This document shows positions 1 to 10,979 of a stretch of 64,000 nucleotides of DNA, in pieces. Positions within the stretch are counted from its first letter, which is position 1; every line of letters starts with the position of its first letter. The notes under the pieces are model-generated. The model was not told the DNA's origin. It did no database searches and was given only the letters and a program-made list of their open reading frames with translations. This DNA comes from an uncultured Chlorobiaceae bacterium (lineage in GTDB: Bacteria; Bacteroidota; Chlorobiia; Chlorobiales; Chlorobiaceae): positions 1 to 64,000 of the forward strand of contig CAIMHT010000015.1 in NCBI GenBank assembly GCA_903840935.1, read 5' to 3'. Made by a program: the position numbers and the translations under genes.

Positions 1-294
1 CCCATCCAGGTCAAAGCCGATCGAGGCGACATTGGTGATTAAATCGTTTGTCGACTCTTCAAACGCCATGAAGACGCCGGGTTCATCATATTGCGTTGCA
101 CCTCTGAGCAAAAACTCCATGGCGAGCAAGGTTTTTCCGGTACCTGTTCCTCCGCAAATGAGTGAGGCACGACCCTTCGGCAGACCTCCCTCGGTAATAA
201 TATCGAGCCCCTCAATCCCCGTTAACACTTTGGGAAGTTGTGGCCTCTGTTCCGCCGTCACCTTTGGTTTCTGATTTACTTTTGCTTTTTTCAT
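1..294 (-). CDS. KaiC/RadA-like RecA-superfamily ATPase, N-terminal part (gene runs off the left edge)
   Basis: Reverse-strand reading from ATG at 294: MKKAKVNQKPKVTAEQRPQLPKVLTGIEGLDIITEGGLPKGRASLICGGTGTGKTLLAMEFLLRGATQYDEPGVFMAFEES...; Walker A GGTGTGKT and KaiC-type GLDIITEGGLPKGR. Not in the ORF track, which lists the antisense ORF 32..274. Confidence 0.88.
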   Translation of the reverse strand, partial: MKKAKVNQKPKVTAEQRPQLPKVLTGIEGLDIITEGGLPKGRASLICGGTGTGKTLLAMEFLLRGATQYDEPGVFMAFEESTNDLITNVASIGFDLDG

Positions 295-679
295 AATGTA
301 TTGGCGTCATGATTGCATTTGACCAGAATGCGGTAATACGTTCTTAACGGGCGCATGAGTATTCAGATCGGCGTAGCGCGTCAGGCACTTTTTGGTCTGC
401 TTCCTCGAGAGAAAAAGTTGTTGTTTCGGAAGTGTTGTTATCTGCAGGATCAATGTTTTTTTTCGCCGCTATGTTTTTGCTTGTGCTTGTGCACGTCCAA
501 TGGAACCAATAAATTATGAAAGTTACGTTTTTTTTGTAATTCTTTTTTAAAAATACCTTTTCAGGCAAGGGCCCTCCTTGAGGATATGGTTGTGGCGGGT
601 GCATGGTGGAGCAAGGATCTCGGCACCTGACTCAAGCTCGGAGATGATCTCAGGATGTTTGCTGAGCGAGAGCGGCTAT

Positions 680-1930
680 TCAGTTTGTCTTGAGATCAAG
701 CGAGCGGCTTGTGGCAATAAGGGCTGCCTTTCGTGCGGGATAGAGGCTTACCAGAAAACAGAGGAGGATGGCCGTGATGCTGACGGCAATAAAATCACCG
801 GCTTGCATGTTGACCGGATAAGCAGGGATAATAAAGGCGCTTTTCGAGGGGAGCTGCACAATGCCGTACAGTTCCTGAAGTTTGCAGACGCTCCATGCCA
901 AGATGGTTCCGGCAGCAGTTCCGGCGATTCCGGTCATTCCCCCCTGAATGATAAAAATGGCCATGAACTGCGGCTTTTCCATTCCGAGACATCGGAGAAA
1001 GAAGAGCTCACGCTGTTTGTCGATGGCGGTCATGGCAAGTGCTCCGGTGAGGCTGAGGGCGGCCACAAGGATAATGAGCATCAGCACGCTGAAACTCACC
1101 CGTTTTTCGAGCTGCATGACGGCAAAGATGTTGTTGTATTTTTCTTCGAGGGTACGGACCCGTAAGCTTGTTTTAAGAGGGCTTTTTGCCAGCCACTCCC
1201 TGAGGTTTGCGGTGAAGGTATCTCCCGATACTCCCTCTTTTCCCCTGATATCGATTCCTGAGTACTCTCCACGTCCCATGAGCAGGATCTTTTGGGCAAA
1301 GAGGTTTGAGGTGAGGACGTAGCGGTCATCAAATACTTTTTGCAGGGAAAATAGTGATGAGACGGTGGCTTCAGGAATGGCAAGCATCGGGATCAGGTAG
1401 GGTTCCGAGAGCGATTCAAGACCAAGAGAGATCAGTTCCGGGCTGAAAATTTTGACATCTTTGAAGGGGTTGAGGCTTGTGCGATAGGCTAAAAGCTCTC
1501 CGACGGCAATGGTTTCAGAAGTAAAAAAAGGGCTTTTTGTATGGGTCTGGCGCATCAAATGGCGTTGAGCTGGTTCAGTGATTCCTTTCACAACAACCAG
1601 TTCACTTTTCTCCCTGGTTGCCATAATGGCCTCTCCTTCGGCAAATGGCTCTGCGGAACCAACGCCCTCGAGAGAGCGTATCGATTGCAGGATGTTGTCG
1701 GAGACTTTCATGGTTCTGCCGTCAAGGGGAACAAGCTGGGCGGGACTGTCGAGGGTGACAAAAAGATCCCGTGCAAGCTTCTGGAATCCGTTCAAGACGC
1801 TCATGACCACCAGCAGTGTGCTGACGCCGATGACAATTCCGGCAAGGCTGATTGCGGAGATGATGTTGATGACCCTGAACCGTTTTCGGGCAAAACTGAA
1901 GCGTTTGGCAATCCATAAACCTGTTTTCAT
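680..1930 (-). CDS. LolC/LolE-family (FtsX-like) lipoprotein-releasing ABC transporter permease
   Basis: MKTGLWIAKRFSFARKRFRVINIISAISLAGIVIGVSTLLVVMSVLNGFQ N-terminus; FtsX-like C-terminal membrane domain. Confidence 0.85.
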   Translation of the reverse strand: MKTGLWIAKRFSFARKRFRVINIISAISLAGIVIGVSTLLVVMSVLNGFQKLARDLFVTLDSPAQLVPLDGRTMKVSDNILQSIRSLEGVGSAEPFAEGEAIMATREKSELVVVKGITEPAQRHLMRQTHTKSPFFTSETIAVGELLAYRTSLNPFKDVKIFSPELISLGLESLSEPYLIPMLAIPEATVSSLFSLQKVFDDRYVLTSNLFAQKILLMGRGEYSGIDIRGKEGVSGDTFTANLREWLAKSPLKTSLRVRTLEEKYNNIFAVMQLEKRVSFSVLMLIILVAALSLTGALAMTAIDKQRELFFLRCLGMEKPQFMAIFIIQGGMTGIAGTAAGTILAWSVCKLQELYGIVQLPSKSAFIIPAYPVNMQAGDFIAVSITAILLCFLVSLYPARKAALIATSRSLDLKTN

Positions 1931-1952
1931 ACAAGCGAGAGTAATGTTTTGT

Positions 1953-3227
1953 TCAAGTTCCCAGTGCGGTGCCGGGTTTAAGGGAAGCGGCAATCCGTGC
2001 AGGAATAAAGGCAAACAGCAGGGTGAGGGCCATAACCGAGATAGAGACAACAGCGTAGTCCACCGGTTCGATCAGGAGTGGAACATATTTGATGAAATAG
2101 CTTTTTTCGGGCAGGGTGATGAGATGAAAGCGCAGCTCGAAAAGCGAGAGCGAGAGCGCAAGAATATTGCCGATGACCACACCGGAAAGCGAGACAAGGA
2201 ATGCCTGCGCCATAAACACTGAGCTGATTTTGCCGGGTTCAAGACCGAGGGCGCTGAGCATACCAATTTCACGGGTCTTTTCAATAATCAGTACCAGAAG
2301 CGTCGAGATAATGTTGAAAACCGCCACGATGGTTATGGTCACAATGAGTAAGGGTGTGATGTTTTTCTGAAGCTTCAGCCATTCAAAGAGATTGGCATAG
2401 CGCTCAAAAACCGTAAAGCCATAAAAGGGAAATCCGAGGGTATTGACCAGCTCGTTGACCGTGCCTGGCAGTTGCTTGAGGTTATTGACGTTGGCATCAT
2501 AGCCGCTGATCATCAGGGGATTAAACCGTTGTTGCAGCTCTTTCAGATCGGCGATCACCACAAAATCATCAAATCCTTCTTGAAGCCCTGTGTCGTAGAT
2601 GCCTCGTATCACTCCAACTTCAAGGTCAAGAGAGGAGAGCATATCGACAATGTTTTTGTTGCCGGCAATAAGTTTTGCGCCCGACGCATTGCTTCCAAGG
2701 CCGACAAGCATCACCTTTTTGCCAACCTTGAGATCAAGATTTTCGGCCAGCGTCTGACCGGCATAGAGTGCAATGCCGGTAACATTATCTTTAGCATTAA
2801 AGCTTCCAGACCGAAGAAATTTTTTCAGAAAGACTCGGCGTTGTTCTTCGCCCAATCCCCTGACCACAACCGGTTTGCTGTGCCAGATTTCACCATTGCT
2901 GCCGTTATTGCGGTTGCGAAGCACAAAACTTTTTTCAAGAAAAGGTGAGGCGGTCGCAATGTTCGGGTTGGAGGTTATCCTTGCCAGATTGGTTCGGCGG
3001 TCCTGAAAAAGCTGTTCGTCAGGATGGCGAATTTGCAGATGAGCGCTGAGGCTGATCAGCTTGCTTTCCACACTGCTGGCAAATCCGTTCACAATCGAAA
3101 GTGTGAGGATAAGTGCTGCCGTCCCTACGGCAATACCGATAACGGCAACCATGACGATAAAGGTTGGTTTCGTTGTCGATCGCTGTTTGAATGCAAAGCG
3201 CCTTGCAATGTAGAACTCGGGTTTCAC
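1953..3227 (-). CDS. LolC/LolE-family (FtsX-like) ABC transporter permease, second tandem gene
   Basis: MKPEFYIARRFAFKQRSTTKPTFIVMVAVIGIAVGTAALILTLSIVNGF; same family as the adjacent gene. Confidence 0.85.
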   Translation of the reverse strand: MKPEFYIARRFAFKQRSTTKPTFIVMVAVIGIAVGTAALILTLSIVNGFASSVESKLISLSAHLQIRHPDEQLFQDRRTNLARITSNPNIATASPFLEKSFVLRNRNNGSNGEIWHSKPVVVRGLGEEQRRVFLKKFLRSGSFNAKDNVTGIALYAGQTLAENLDLKVGKKVMLVGLGSNASGAKLIAGNKNIVDMLSSLDLEVGVIRGIYDTGLQEGFDDFVVIADLKELQQRFNPLMISGYDANVNNLKQLPGTVNELVNTLGFPFYGFTVFERYANLFEWLKLQKNITPLLIVTITIVAVFNIISTLLVLIIEKTREIGMLSALGLEPGKISSVFMAQAFLVSLSGVVIGNILALSLSLFELRFHLITLPEKSYFIKYVPLLIEPVDYAVVSISVMALTLLFAFIPARIAASLKPGTALGT

Positions 3228-3229
3228 CG

Positions 3230-4087
3230 TTATTTCAGAATTATTGTGCGTTCAACAAGCCTGTACGGGGCAAGGGAGCTTCTTTCGAAAGCCTTCTGCC
3301 CTGCGCCACTGCTGAGCCACGAACCGAATCCTGCAGCAAGCGCATCGCCGGGATAATAGAGATAGTAAACCAGAGTAACAAGCGGATAGCTTCCGTCGAA
3401 GATGTTTTGCTGTGTTGGCATACATGGTGCCCCATCCCCTTTTGCGATAGGGAGGAAACGGATGTTTGCCGTGTTGAGGGCTTTTTCGAAAGAGGAGCGG
3501 AAGAGCAGCCCGACAGCACGCCTGTCGGTTGATACTCTTTCAATCAGTGCAGCATCGCTGTTGCATGACCAGGAGTGAAGCTCCCCTCTTTTTATTCCTG
3601 TTGTTGCGGCCAAAAGAGAGAGCAGGCGGAAATCGTCAGCTCTGACAAGCGGTATAATAGCTCCCCCATCCCCTTTTGCGGACAAGAGGGTGCCAAGCTC
3701 TGTTGTTGAGAGCATGTTGGTAGGGTTGCTGCGATTGACAATACAGACAATGGCGTCACGGGCAACCGGTTCTCGGCGAATGGGGCGTTTGAGTTCGCCA
3801 AAAAGAGAGTCTTCAACAGCTTCAGGGTTACCGCTGATTAATGCGGCCTTGACCGAGCCCTCAAGCAGATGTTTCAGACTTTTTCCGGAGGCGTCAGGCA
3901 GCAGCGTTACCGTTGCGGCTGGATAATAACGGCTGAAGCTTTCCGCCTGGATAGCAGCGATACCCTCAAGATGGCGATCGACTGCGAGGTTAATGCTTCC
4001 GCTTTTTGCGGTTTCTCCAGTTTGTTGCTGCGTACAATTCAATAATAATAAAGCTGAGCAAAAAAAGAGCAGGCCTCTTGTGACCAT
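3230..4087 (-). CDS. PstS-like substrate-binding lipoprotein
   Basis: Lipoprotein signal MVTRGLLFFCSALLLLNC; periplasmic-binding-protein-like fold with LSTTELGTLLS... segment. Confidence 0.65.
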   Translation of the reverse strand: MVTRGLLFFCSALLLLNCTQQQTGETAKSGSINLAVDRHLEGIAAIQAESFSRYYPAATVTLLPDASGKSLKHLLEGSVKAALISGNPEAVEDSLFGELKRPIRREPVARDAIVCIVNRSNPTNMLSTTELGTLLSAKGDGGAIIPLVRADDFRLLSLLAATTGIKRGELHSWSCNSDAALIERVSTDRRAVGLLFRSSFEKALNTANIRFLPIAKGDGAPCMPTQQNIFDGSYPLVTLVYYLYYPGDALAAGFGSWLSSGAGQKAFERSSLAPYRLVERTIILK

Positions 4088-4389
4088 GAAGATGGCTCTT
4101 TTTTTTTGTTTTTTTTTCACAGTCACTCCTCTTTTCTCCTTTACCTCTTTGACATCGCTCTCTGGATGTTTAATTGCTAAGATAATGAGAAAAAATATGT
4201 TGCCATAAAAAACAGCTCCGATGTTACCGTGGTGAAAAAAAACATTTCGCATTCTTGAAAATCACGTAAAAAAGGTTAATATTTCGGCCTTCCGGAACAC
4301 CTTGTTGCGAAAACATATCTTTTTATATTGAAAACGCTTATTACAACCATATTATCGGCATGGCGGCACCTGTAGCGGAGAGTTCGACA

Positions 4390-5394
4390 ATGTATTCAGT
4401 ATCGATAATCGGAGCGTCCGGCTATTCCGGAGCTGAGTTGACACGGCTGCTTCTTCAACATCCAAAAGTCGAGTTGCAGAAACTCTATGCTTTTTCACAG
4501 GCCGGTAAACGCGTTTCGGATCTCTATCCTGCCCTCTGCTGCAACAACGTGTACAAGCCCTATTGCGGCGAGAGCGGGAGTGATATTTATTTTCTTGCCC
4601 TTCCCCACGGTGAAGCTCTGCAACTGGTTCCTGCCCTTGTGGCTGCGGGAAAAAGGGTGATTGATCTTTCCGGCGACTTCAGGCTCAAAAGTGCGCTTGA
4701 GCATGAGCAGTTCTACAAACAGCCAAAATCTCCCGAATCGGTGATGACCTACGGTATGGCGGAATTGTTTCGTGACGAGATTGTCAGGGCGAAGGCGATC
4801 AGTAATCCCGGTTGTTTTGCAACAAGCATCATTCTTGGCGTTGCACCTCTTTTTGCTGGCCGTGAGAGCGGCATCAAGGTTCGTGCCATCAACTGCACTT
4901 CCACCTCCGGTATTTCCGGAGCGGGACGAAGCAGCAAAACAGAGTTGTCTTTTTCGGAGATGAGTGAAAATGTCAGGGCCTATAAGGTAGGTGTTCATCA
5001 GCATATTCCTGAAATCATGCAGGCTCTTGGCACCTCCGCTACCACACCATCGTTTGATTTTACCTTTACGCCAATGATTGGTTCGCTGGTGAGGGGTATT
5101 TACAGTATCCTTAACGTTCAGTTGGAAGAGTCTGCAGATGCAGAAGGTATCAAGAAGCTTTACCGAGAGTTTTATCTGAATGCTCCATTTGTCAGGCTGC
5201 GCGACACCATGACCGAGGTGCGGCATGTTACCCATACGAATTTTTGTGATATTCATATCGCTCATGCCTCTGCAAGCGGTTCAATGGTCATTGTCACCGC
5301 CATCGACAACCTTCTGAAAGGTGCCGCCGGGCAGGCAGTCCAGAACATGAACCTCATGCTTGGCCTGGATGAAACAACCGGATTGTCGTTTTAA
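4390..5394 (+). CDS. argC: N-acetyl-gamma-glutamyl-phosphate reductase
   Basis: [38 protein letters not shown] active-site Cys. Confidence 0.97.
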   Translation: MYSVSIIGASGYSGAELTRLLLQHPKVELQKLYAFSQAGKRVSDLYPALCCNNVYKPYCGESGSDIYFLALPHGEALQLVPALVAAGKRVIDLSGDFRLKSALEHEQFYKQPKSPESVMTYGMAELFRDEIVRAKAISNPGCFATSIILGVAPLFAGRESGIKVRAINCTSTSGISGAGRSSKTELSFSEMSENVRAYKVGVHQHIPEIMQALGTSATTPSFDFTFTPMIGSLVRGIYSILNVQLEESADAEGIKKLYREFYLNAPFVRLRDTMTEVRHVTHTNFCDIHIAHASASGSMVIVTAIDNLLKGAAGQAVQNMNLMLGLDETTGLSF

Positions 5395-5503
5395 TTTTAT
5401 AACCATTAATCAGGCCAATACTGCATTGGAGAAATTCCATAAAGGGCTTAAAGTTATCCGTCAGCTTTCTGCTGTAACTCCCTGGCCGGTATCGGTCACC
5501 CCC

Positions 5504-6709
5504 ATGTCGGCGGATTCAGACGGAACGCACGGCTTCTGGCCTGAGGGTTTTTCTGCGGGCGCGGTCTCTGCTGCCATCAAGTATGAGCGCAAAGACCTGA
5601 TGCTGCTCGTGGCGGATCGCCCTGCAAGCGCCGCAGCACTCTTTACCCGGAACCTCTGTTGTGCTGCACCGGTACTGCTTTCGCGTGACCATCTGCAGCG
5701 CTCCCCAACCTCAATTCGTGCCATTGTATGCAACAGTGGAAATGCCAATGCGGCTACCGGCAAAAAAGGAATGGATGATGCACTCGCCATGGCTGAAGCC
5801 GTTGCACGGGAGCTTGCCATCAAGCCGGAAGAGGTGCTTGTTGCTTCAACCGGTGTTATCGGTCAACTCCTTCCTATGGAGAGGGTTCTCGGCGGCATTT
5901 CCACACTTCCGTCCAGTTTGCAGCATGAGTCGGTGTTTGATGCAGCCCAGGCAATCATGACGACCGATACCTTTCCAAAATTTTTCTCGCTTGAAGTCCA
6001 GCTTTCGAATGGACTTGTCCGCTTGAGTGGCATAGCCAAAGGCTCAGGTATGATTTGCCCGAACATGGCGACCATGCTGGCCATTCTTGCCACTGATGCT
6101 ACAATAGCCCCTGACCTTCTTCAGAAAGCGTTGAAGCAGGCAAACCAGAAGAGTTTTAACGCCATTACGGTCGATGGCGATACAAGCACGAACGATATGG
6201 TCTCTCTTCTTGCCAGCGGCACCGGTCCTGAAATTGTAGCAGAGAGCGATGATTTTGTTCTTTTTTGCGAAGCACTTGAAGCGCTGACGACCTTTCTTGC
6301 CAAGCTCATTGTCATTGATGGAGAGGGTGCTTCAAAACTGGTTACCATTACTGTTGAAGGGGCGGTTGATGACCGGGAGGCAGAGCTTGCGGCAAGAACC
6401 ATAGCGCAGTCGAGTCTGGTCAAAACAGCCATTCACGGAGAAGATGCTAACTGGGGAAGAATCGTTGCCGCAGCAGGTCGCTCTGGCGCGACCTTTAACC
6501 AGGAGGAACTCGAACTTTATTTTAACGACCTCTCCCTTCTCAAGCCAGGCTTCATTGCCGACTTCTCTGAAACGGCGGCATCAGAGATTATGGCAAGAGA
6601 TTCCTATACCATCACACTCCGTCTGGGCAGCGGCCCAGGGCGGGCAACCGTATGGAGCTGCGATTTGAGCAAAGAGTATGTCGATATCAACGGAAGCTAC
6701 AGAAGCTGA
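5504..6709 (+). CDS. argJ: Bifunctional glutamate N-acetyltransferase/amino-acid acetyltransferase
   Basis: [24 protein letters not shown]; autoproteolytic [21 protein letters not shown] motif. Confidence 0.96.
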   Translation: MSADSDGTHGFWPEGFSAGAVSAAIKYERKDLMLLVADRPASAAALFTRNLCCAAPVLLSRDHLQRSPTSIRAIVCNSGNANAATGKKGMDDALAMAEAVARELAIKPEEVLVASTGVIGQLLPMERVLGGISTLPSSLQHESVFDAAQAIMTTDTFPKFFSLEVQLSNGLVRLSGIAKGSGMICPNMATMLAILATDATIAPDLLQKALKQANQKSFNAITVDGDTSTNDMVSLLASGTGPEIVAESDDFVLFCEALEALTTFLAKLIVIDGEGASKLVTITVEGAVDDREAELAARTIAQSSLVKTAIHGEDANWGRIVAAAGRSGATFNQEELELYFNDLSLLKPGFIADFSETAASEIMARDSYTITLRLGSGPGRATVWSCDLSKEYVDINGSYRS

Positions 6710-6744
6710 CACTTCCCTTAACCATCAAGAGCAATTTTTCCGCA

Positions 6745-7659
6745 ATGGAGACGTTACCGTGCAATGAACTCAGTTCGGCCAGAAAAGCCCCCCATGCCGC
6801 TATCGGGCCTGTGCTTATTGAGGCGTTACCCTATATTCGCAAGTTCGAAGGCAAGACTTTTGTGATTAAATATGGCGGTGCCGCCATGAAGGATTCCTGC
6901 CTTAAAAGCAGTTTCGCCCAGAATGTCACCCTTCTGCGGAAAGTGGGTATCAAGATTGTGCTGGTGCACGGCGGAGGCGACGCCATTACCAAAACGGCTG
7001 AAAAACTTGGAATCGCTTCGCGATTTTTGCACGGGCGCAGGGTTACCGACAAAGAGATGATCTCGGTTATCCAGATGACCCTTGCCGGAAAGGTGAATCA
7101 GGATATTGTCCAGTTAATCAGTGAGCATGGCGGCAAGGCGGTGGGTGTTACCGGCCTTGATGCCGATACCATCAAGGCTCTGCCCCACCCGAATGCTGAA
7201 ACGCTTGGCCTGGTGGGTGAGGTCGAGCAGATCAACACCGGCTACATTGATCTGCTCTGCGGTGCAGGGCTCATTCCGGTCATCGCCCCGACAGGGTTTG
7301 ACGACAAGGGAAATATCTACAACATCAACGCTGATGATGCAGCAAGCGGTATTGCCATTGCCCTGAAAGCTGAAAAGCTCATTTACGTCAGTGATGTCGC
7401 AGGCATTCATGTAGGCGACAGAATTCTCAAAACCATCTCCAAGGGCGAAGCCGCTGACTTTATTGAACAGGGAATCATTTCTGGCGGCATGATTCCAAAA
7501 GTCCTCTCGGCATTCAAAACGCTCGACAGTGGAGTCGGAAAAGTTCATCTCATTGACGGAAAATCAACACATTCGCTTCTGCTCGAAATATTTACGCATG
7601 AAGGGGTTGGCACCCAGTTTGTTGCAGGGCAGGAGAGTGATCAATTTTTAAACAGGTAA
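6745..7659 (+). CDS. argB: Acetylglutamate kinase
   Basis: [12 protein letters not shown]...[10 protein letters not shown]...GLDADTI; amino-acid kinase family. Confidence 0.96.
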   Translation: METLPCNELSSARKAPHAAIGPVLIEALPYIRKFEGKTFVIKYGGAAMKDSCLKSSFAQNVTLLRKVGIKIVLVHGGGDAITKTAEKLGIASRFLHGRRVTDKEMISVIQMTLAGKVNQDIVQLISEHGGKAVGVTGLDADTIKALPHPNAETLGLVGEVEQINTGYIDLLCGAGLIPVIAPTGFDDKGNIYNINADDAASGIAIALKAEKLIYVSDVAGIHVGDRILKTISKGEAADFIEQGIISGGMIPKVLSAFKTLDSGVGKVHLIDGKSTHSLLLEIFTHEGVGTQFVAGQESDQFLNR

Positions 7660-7663
7660 CGGC

Positions 7664-8680
7664 ATGGAAGAGGTTCAAATAAAAAAAGCCCCCGCTAAAC
7701 GTGATTTTCTTGGCTTTTCACCGCTTGATGGCAGCAAAATTATTGAGTTGTTCGACTACTCTCTCTATATCAAGAAAAAAAGGAGAGAGCGCTCTCTTGA
7801 TGCACCATTTCTGCCGCTGCGCGACAAAACGGTCGCCATGATTTTCAGCAAGCCCTCACTGAGAACAAGGGTCTCTTTTGAACTCGGGATTCATGAACTG
7901 GGCGGATATACCATTAACCTCGATGGTCAATCCATTGGCCTTGGCTCACGCGAATCGGTGCAGGATGTGGCTCAACTGCTCTCCCGCTACAATGATGCCA
8001 TTGTGGCCCGTCTGCACGAACATGCCATCATCGAAGGGCTTGCGGAGTACGCCTCCATTCCTGTCATTAATGCGCTGACCGATCTGTCGCACCCCTGCCA
8101 GATACTGGCCGATGCCTTTACGCTCTACGAAAAGTCGCTGTGGCATGAGGGAGTCAAGGTGGTTTTTGTCGGGGATGGCAACAATGTGGCCAATTCATGG
8201 ATAGAACTGGCCGGTATGCTCCCCTTTCACTTTGTGCTTGCCTGCCCGGAAGGGTACATGCCAAATGAAGGAGTGCTCAAAGCCGCCCGCAAGAAGGGGA
8301 TCAGCCGCATCGAGATCCTGCATGACCCGAAAGAGGCGGCAGCCAACGCCGATGTGCTCTATACCGATGTCTGGACAAGTATGGGAAAGGAGAAAGAGAT
8401 AGAGGAACGACTCAAAATTTTCTCCCCTTTTCAGATCAACAGCGCGTTGCTTGCTGAGGCAAAACCCGGTGCGGTGGTCATGCACTGTATGCCCGCACAC
8501 CGTGGTCAGGAGATAAGCGCAGAGGTGATGGACGGGCCGCACTCCATCATTCTTGACGAGGCCGAAAACCGTCTGCATGTCCAGAAAGCGCTTCTGGTCA
8601 AACTGCTGAACCATGAAGAGTACAGAAAGTTTCACCTGACCCACCGGCTTTTGAATGCCGCCAAAAAAATAAGGAGCTGA
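7664..8680 (+). CDS. argF: Ornithine carbamoyltransferase
   Basis: FSKPSLRTRVSFE, HPCQILAD, HCMPAHRG motifs. Confidence 0.97.
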   Translation: MEEVQIKKAPAKRDFLGFSPLDGSKIIELFDYSLYIKKKRRERSLDAPFLPLRDKTVAMIFSKPSLRTRVSFELGIHELGGYTINLDGQSIGLGSRESVQDVAQLLSRYNDAIVARLHEHAIIEGLAEYASIPVINALTDLSHPCQILADAFTLYEKSLWHEGVKVVFVGDGNNVANSWIELAGMLPFHFVLACPEGYMPNEGVLKAARKKGISRIEILHDPKEAAANADVLYTDVWTSMGKEKEIEERLKIFSPFQINSALLAEAKPGAVVMHCMPAHRGQEISAEVMDGPHSIILDEAENRLHVQKALLVKLLNHEEYRKFHLTHRLLNAAKKIRS

Positions 8681-8796
8681 CAAGGGTGATGAGACCATGT
8701 ACAAGTGCGATGGTGGGTTGCATGTTCGTTCCTCTTCTGTACTGAAATCATATATTCAAAAAAATCTTTCCCAAAACTGATAATTCACGACATACC

Positions 8797-9999
8797 ATGA
8801 GCAAGGAAAAAATTGCAATAGCCTATTCCGGTGGACTCGATACCTCCATCATGATCAAATGGTTGAAAGACAAATATGATGCCGAAATTGTTGCTGTTAC
8901 CGGCAATCTTGGTCAGCAGAAAGAGATTGAGAACCTCGAATCGAAAGCAATCGCCACGGGTGCCTCGAAATTCCAGTTCGTTGATTTGCGCAAAGAGTTC
9001 GTTGAAGAGTATATCTGGCGTGCACTCAAGGCCGGAGCTCTCTATGAGGATGTCTATCCGCTTGCAACCGCTCTTGGACGCCCCCTGCTTGCAAAAGCGA
9101 TTGTTGATACCGCACTTGCTGAAGGATGCACCATGCTCGCCCACGGCTGCACCGGAAAAGGGAACGACCAGGTACGATTTGAAGTGACCTTTGCCTCACT
9201 TGCACCCCACCTCAAGGTACTTGCTCCCCTGCGCGAATGGGAGTTCACCTCAAGGGAATCTGAAATTGCCTACGCTCTTGAGCACAACATCCAGGTCTCT
9301 GCTACCAAGAAAAACCCCTACTCCATTGACGAGAACATCTGGGGTATCAGCATTGAGTGCGGTGTGCTTGAAGATCCGATGGTTGCACCTCCCGAAGATG
9401 CCTACCAGATCACCACGTCACCGGAAAATGCACCGAACACTCCGTCCGTTGTTGAGATTGAGTTTGAAAAAGGAATTCCCGTCTCCCTTGACGGCAAAAA
9501 GATGAGTGGCCTTGACCTCATCATCCGCCTGAACGAAATCGGTGCAGCCAATGGCGTCGGACGCCTCGACATGATCGAGAACCGCGTTGTCGGCATCAAG
9601 TCACGCGAAATTTATGAGGCCCCGGCAGCAACTATCCTGCACTTCGCACACCGCGAACTCGAACGGCTCACGCTTGAAAAAACCGTTTTCCAGTACAAAA
9701 AGAACATCAGCCAGGACTACGCTAACATCATCTATAACGGACTCTGGTTCTCGCCAATGAGAAAAGCGCTTGATGCCTTTGTGGATGAAACACAGCTCCC
9801 GGTAACCGGTCTTGTGCGTCTGAAGCTTTACAAGGGTGGCGTCACCCTGCTTGGCCGCAACTCCCCGTACTCGCTTTACAACGAAGAGCTTGCCACCTAC
9901 ACCGAAGCCGACACCTTCAACCACAAGGCCGCAGCAGGCTTTATCCACCTCTATGGACTTGGGCTGAAAACCTACAGCGAAGTACACTCCGCCAAATAA
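8797..9999 (+). CDS. argG: Argininosuccinate synthase
   Basis: [18 protein letters not shown]-loop; [14 protein letters not shown]. Confidence 0.97.
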   Translation: MSKEKIAIAYSGGLDTSIMIKWLKDKYDAEIVAVTGNLGQQKEIENLESKAIATGASKFQFVDLRKEFVEEYIWRALKAGALYEDVYPLATALGRPLLAKAIVDTALAEGCTMLAHGCTGKGNDQVRFEVTFASLAPHLKVLAPLREWEFTSRESEIAYALEHNIQVSATKKNPYSIDENIWGISIECGVLEDPMVAPPEDAYQITTSPENAPNTPSVVEIEFEKGIPVSLDGKKMSGLDLIIRLNEIGAANGVGRLDMIENRVVGIKSREIYEAPAATILHFAHRELERLTLEKTVFQYKKNISQDYANIIYNGLWFSPMRKALDAFVDETQLPVTGLVRLKLYKGGVTLLGRNSPYSLYNEELATYTEADTFNHKAAAGFIHLYGLGLKTYSEVHSAK

Positions 10000-10011
10000 G
10001 AGCCGCACCCT

Positions 10012-10290
10012 TCAGTCATCCGCGCAGGCAATAATTTCCAGACCTGCGCGGCGGTGGCTTGCATCATAGTCATCCTGCAAACCTAACCAGAACTTTGCGG
10101 AATTCCCGAAATATTGTGAAAGACGCAATGCCGTATCGGCTGTAATACGCCTCTTTCCTTTCACTATTTCGGATATCCGGGTCTGAGGTATCCCGATATC
10201 TTTGGAAAGTCTGTAGGCCGAAATCTCCAAAGGAATTAAAAACTCTTCCATCAAGACCTCTCCCGGATGAATATTTCTCAGTTCGTTCAT
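10012..10290 (-). CDS. higA: HigA/VapI-family XRE antitoxin
   Basis: MNELRNIHPGEVLMEEFLIPLEISAYRLSKDIGIPQTRISEIVKGKRRITADTALRLSQYFGNSAKFWLGLQ. Confidence 0.9.
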   Translation of the reverse strand: MNELRNIHPGEVLMEEFLIPLEISAYRLSKDIGIPQTRISEIVKGKRRITADTALRLSQYFGNSAKFWLGLQDDYDASHRRAGLEIIACADD

Positions 10291-10291
10291 T

Positions 10292-10350
10292 TTAGTGATA
10301 GTCGATAATTTCTGAGTCTCCTCTTCTGAACCATGAAAAATGCGCACCTG
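10292..10350 (-). pseudogene. Possible HigB-like toxin C-terminal remnant
   Basis: Frame ending just before higA reads ...GAHFSWFRRGDSEIIDYH*; resembles the HigB tail (W..GD...(V)EI(V)DYH*) and has the usual TAA-aATG spacing, but no full toxin ORF lies upstream. Confidence 0.5.
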
Positions 10351-10379
10351 TTTTTATCAGATTTTCCTTTTTCAAAAAA

Positions 10380-10810
10380 TTATCTGCACAAGCAAAAATA
10401 TTTATTACAGGGGGCAAAAGCCTTGTAGGCCATAAACCACAAGGCCAGTGGCACAAACCAGTAAAAAACAAGATTGGTAAAGAGGCGTGGGAGACCCTCT
10501 TTGAAGCTGAAAAGAGCGGGAATGCTCTCGATGGTGTGCTCGTCGGAGTTTCCTGTCTTCTGGTTGAGATGCAGGCGCTCTCTTTCGAGCTTTAAACCAG
10601 TGTCCGTAAACGATGTGAAGATAGGCAGTCAAAAGAACAAGGAGAAACGGGGCTACGCAGAGAAAGCTCTGAAAAGAGATGGAGGTGCCAAGGAACGGGG
10701 TTTGAATGGTTGCAGTTCCCCTTGAGGTGGCACAGGATACACCACCGGCGGGGCGCACAATTTCGGTCGCTGATTCTTGCAAGGATGCTTTTTAGCTTCC
10801 AGTTAGCCAT
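10380..10810 (-). pseudogene. Frameshifted small membrane protein gene
   Basis: LCVAPFLLVLLTAYLHIVYGHW continues, after removing one base in the TTT/AAA run near 10594-10597, as LKLERERLHLNQKTGNSDEHTIESIPALFSFKEGLPRLFTNLVFYWFVPLALWFMAYKAFAPCNKYFCLCR*; a second +1 shift near the N-terminus would join MANWKLKSIL to QESATEIVRPAGG. Confidence 0.6.
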
Positions 10811-10979
10811 GATTATTCTGCTTTATCGTGATTGCTCATACTCCTCTTTTATGACAATATGAACCTGATAATGCGGCTTTCAAAAAAAACGGGCTTAGCG
10901 TAATCTGTTGAGCAGGTCACATCCCTGGCCTGCGCATCTGGAGGTGCCATCTGCCGACTCATTCACTATGAGGCTACAG

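Noticed and set aside
32-274. Plus-strand ORF in the track
   Set aside because: Antisense shadow of the KaiC-like gene on the minus strand, which has clear motifs.
344-604. Small minus-strand ORF between the KaiC-like gene and the Lol permease (…FSLEEADQKVPDALRRSEYSCAR)
   Set aside because: C-terminal half could be real, but the N-terminal part looks non-coding and no good start or family could be recognised.
4495-5265. 256-aa ORF antisense to argC
   Set aside because: Entirely overlaps a well-conserved enzyme gene; composition typical of a codon-bias shadow ORF.
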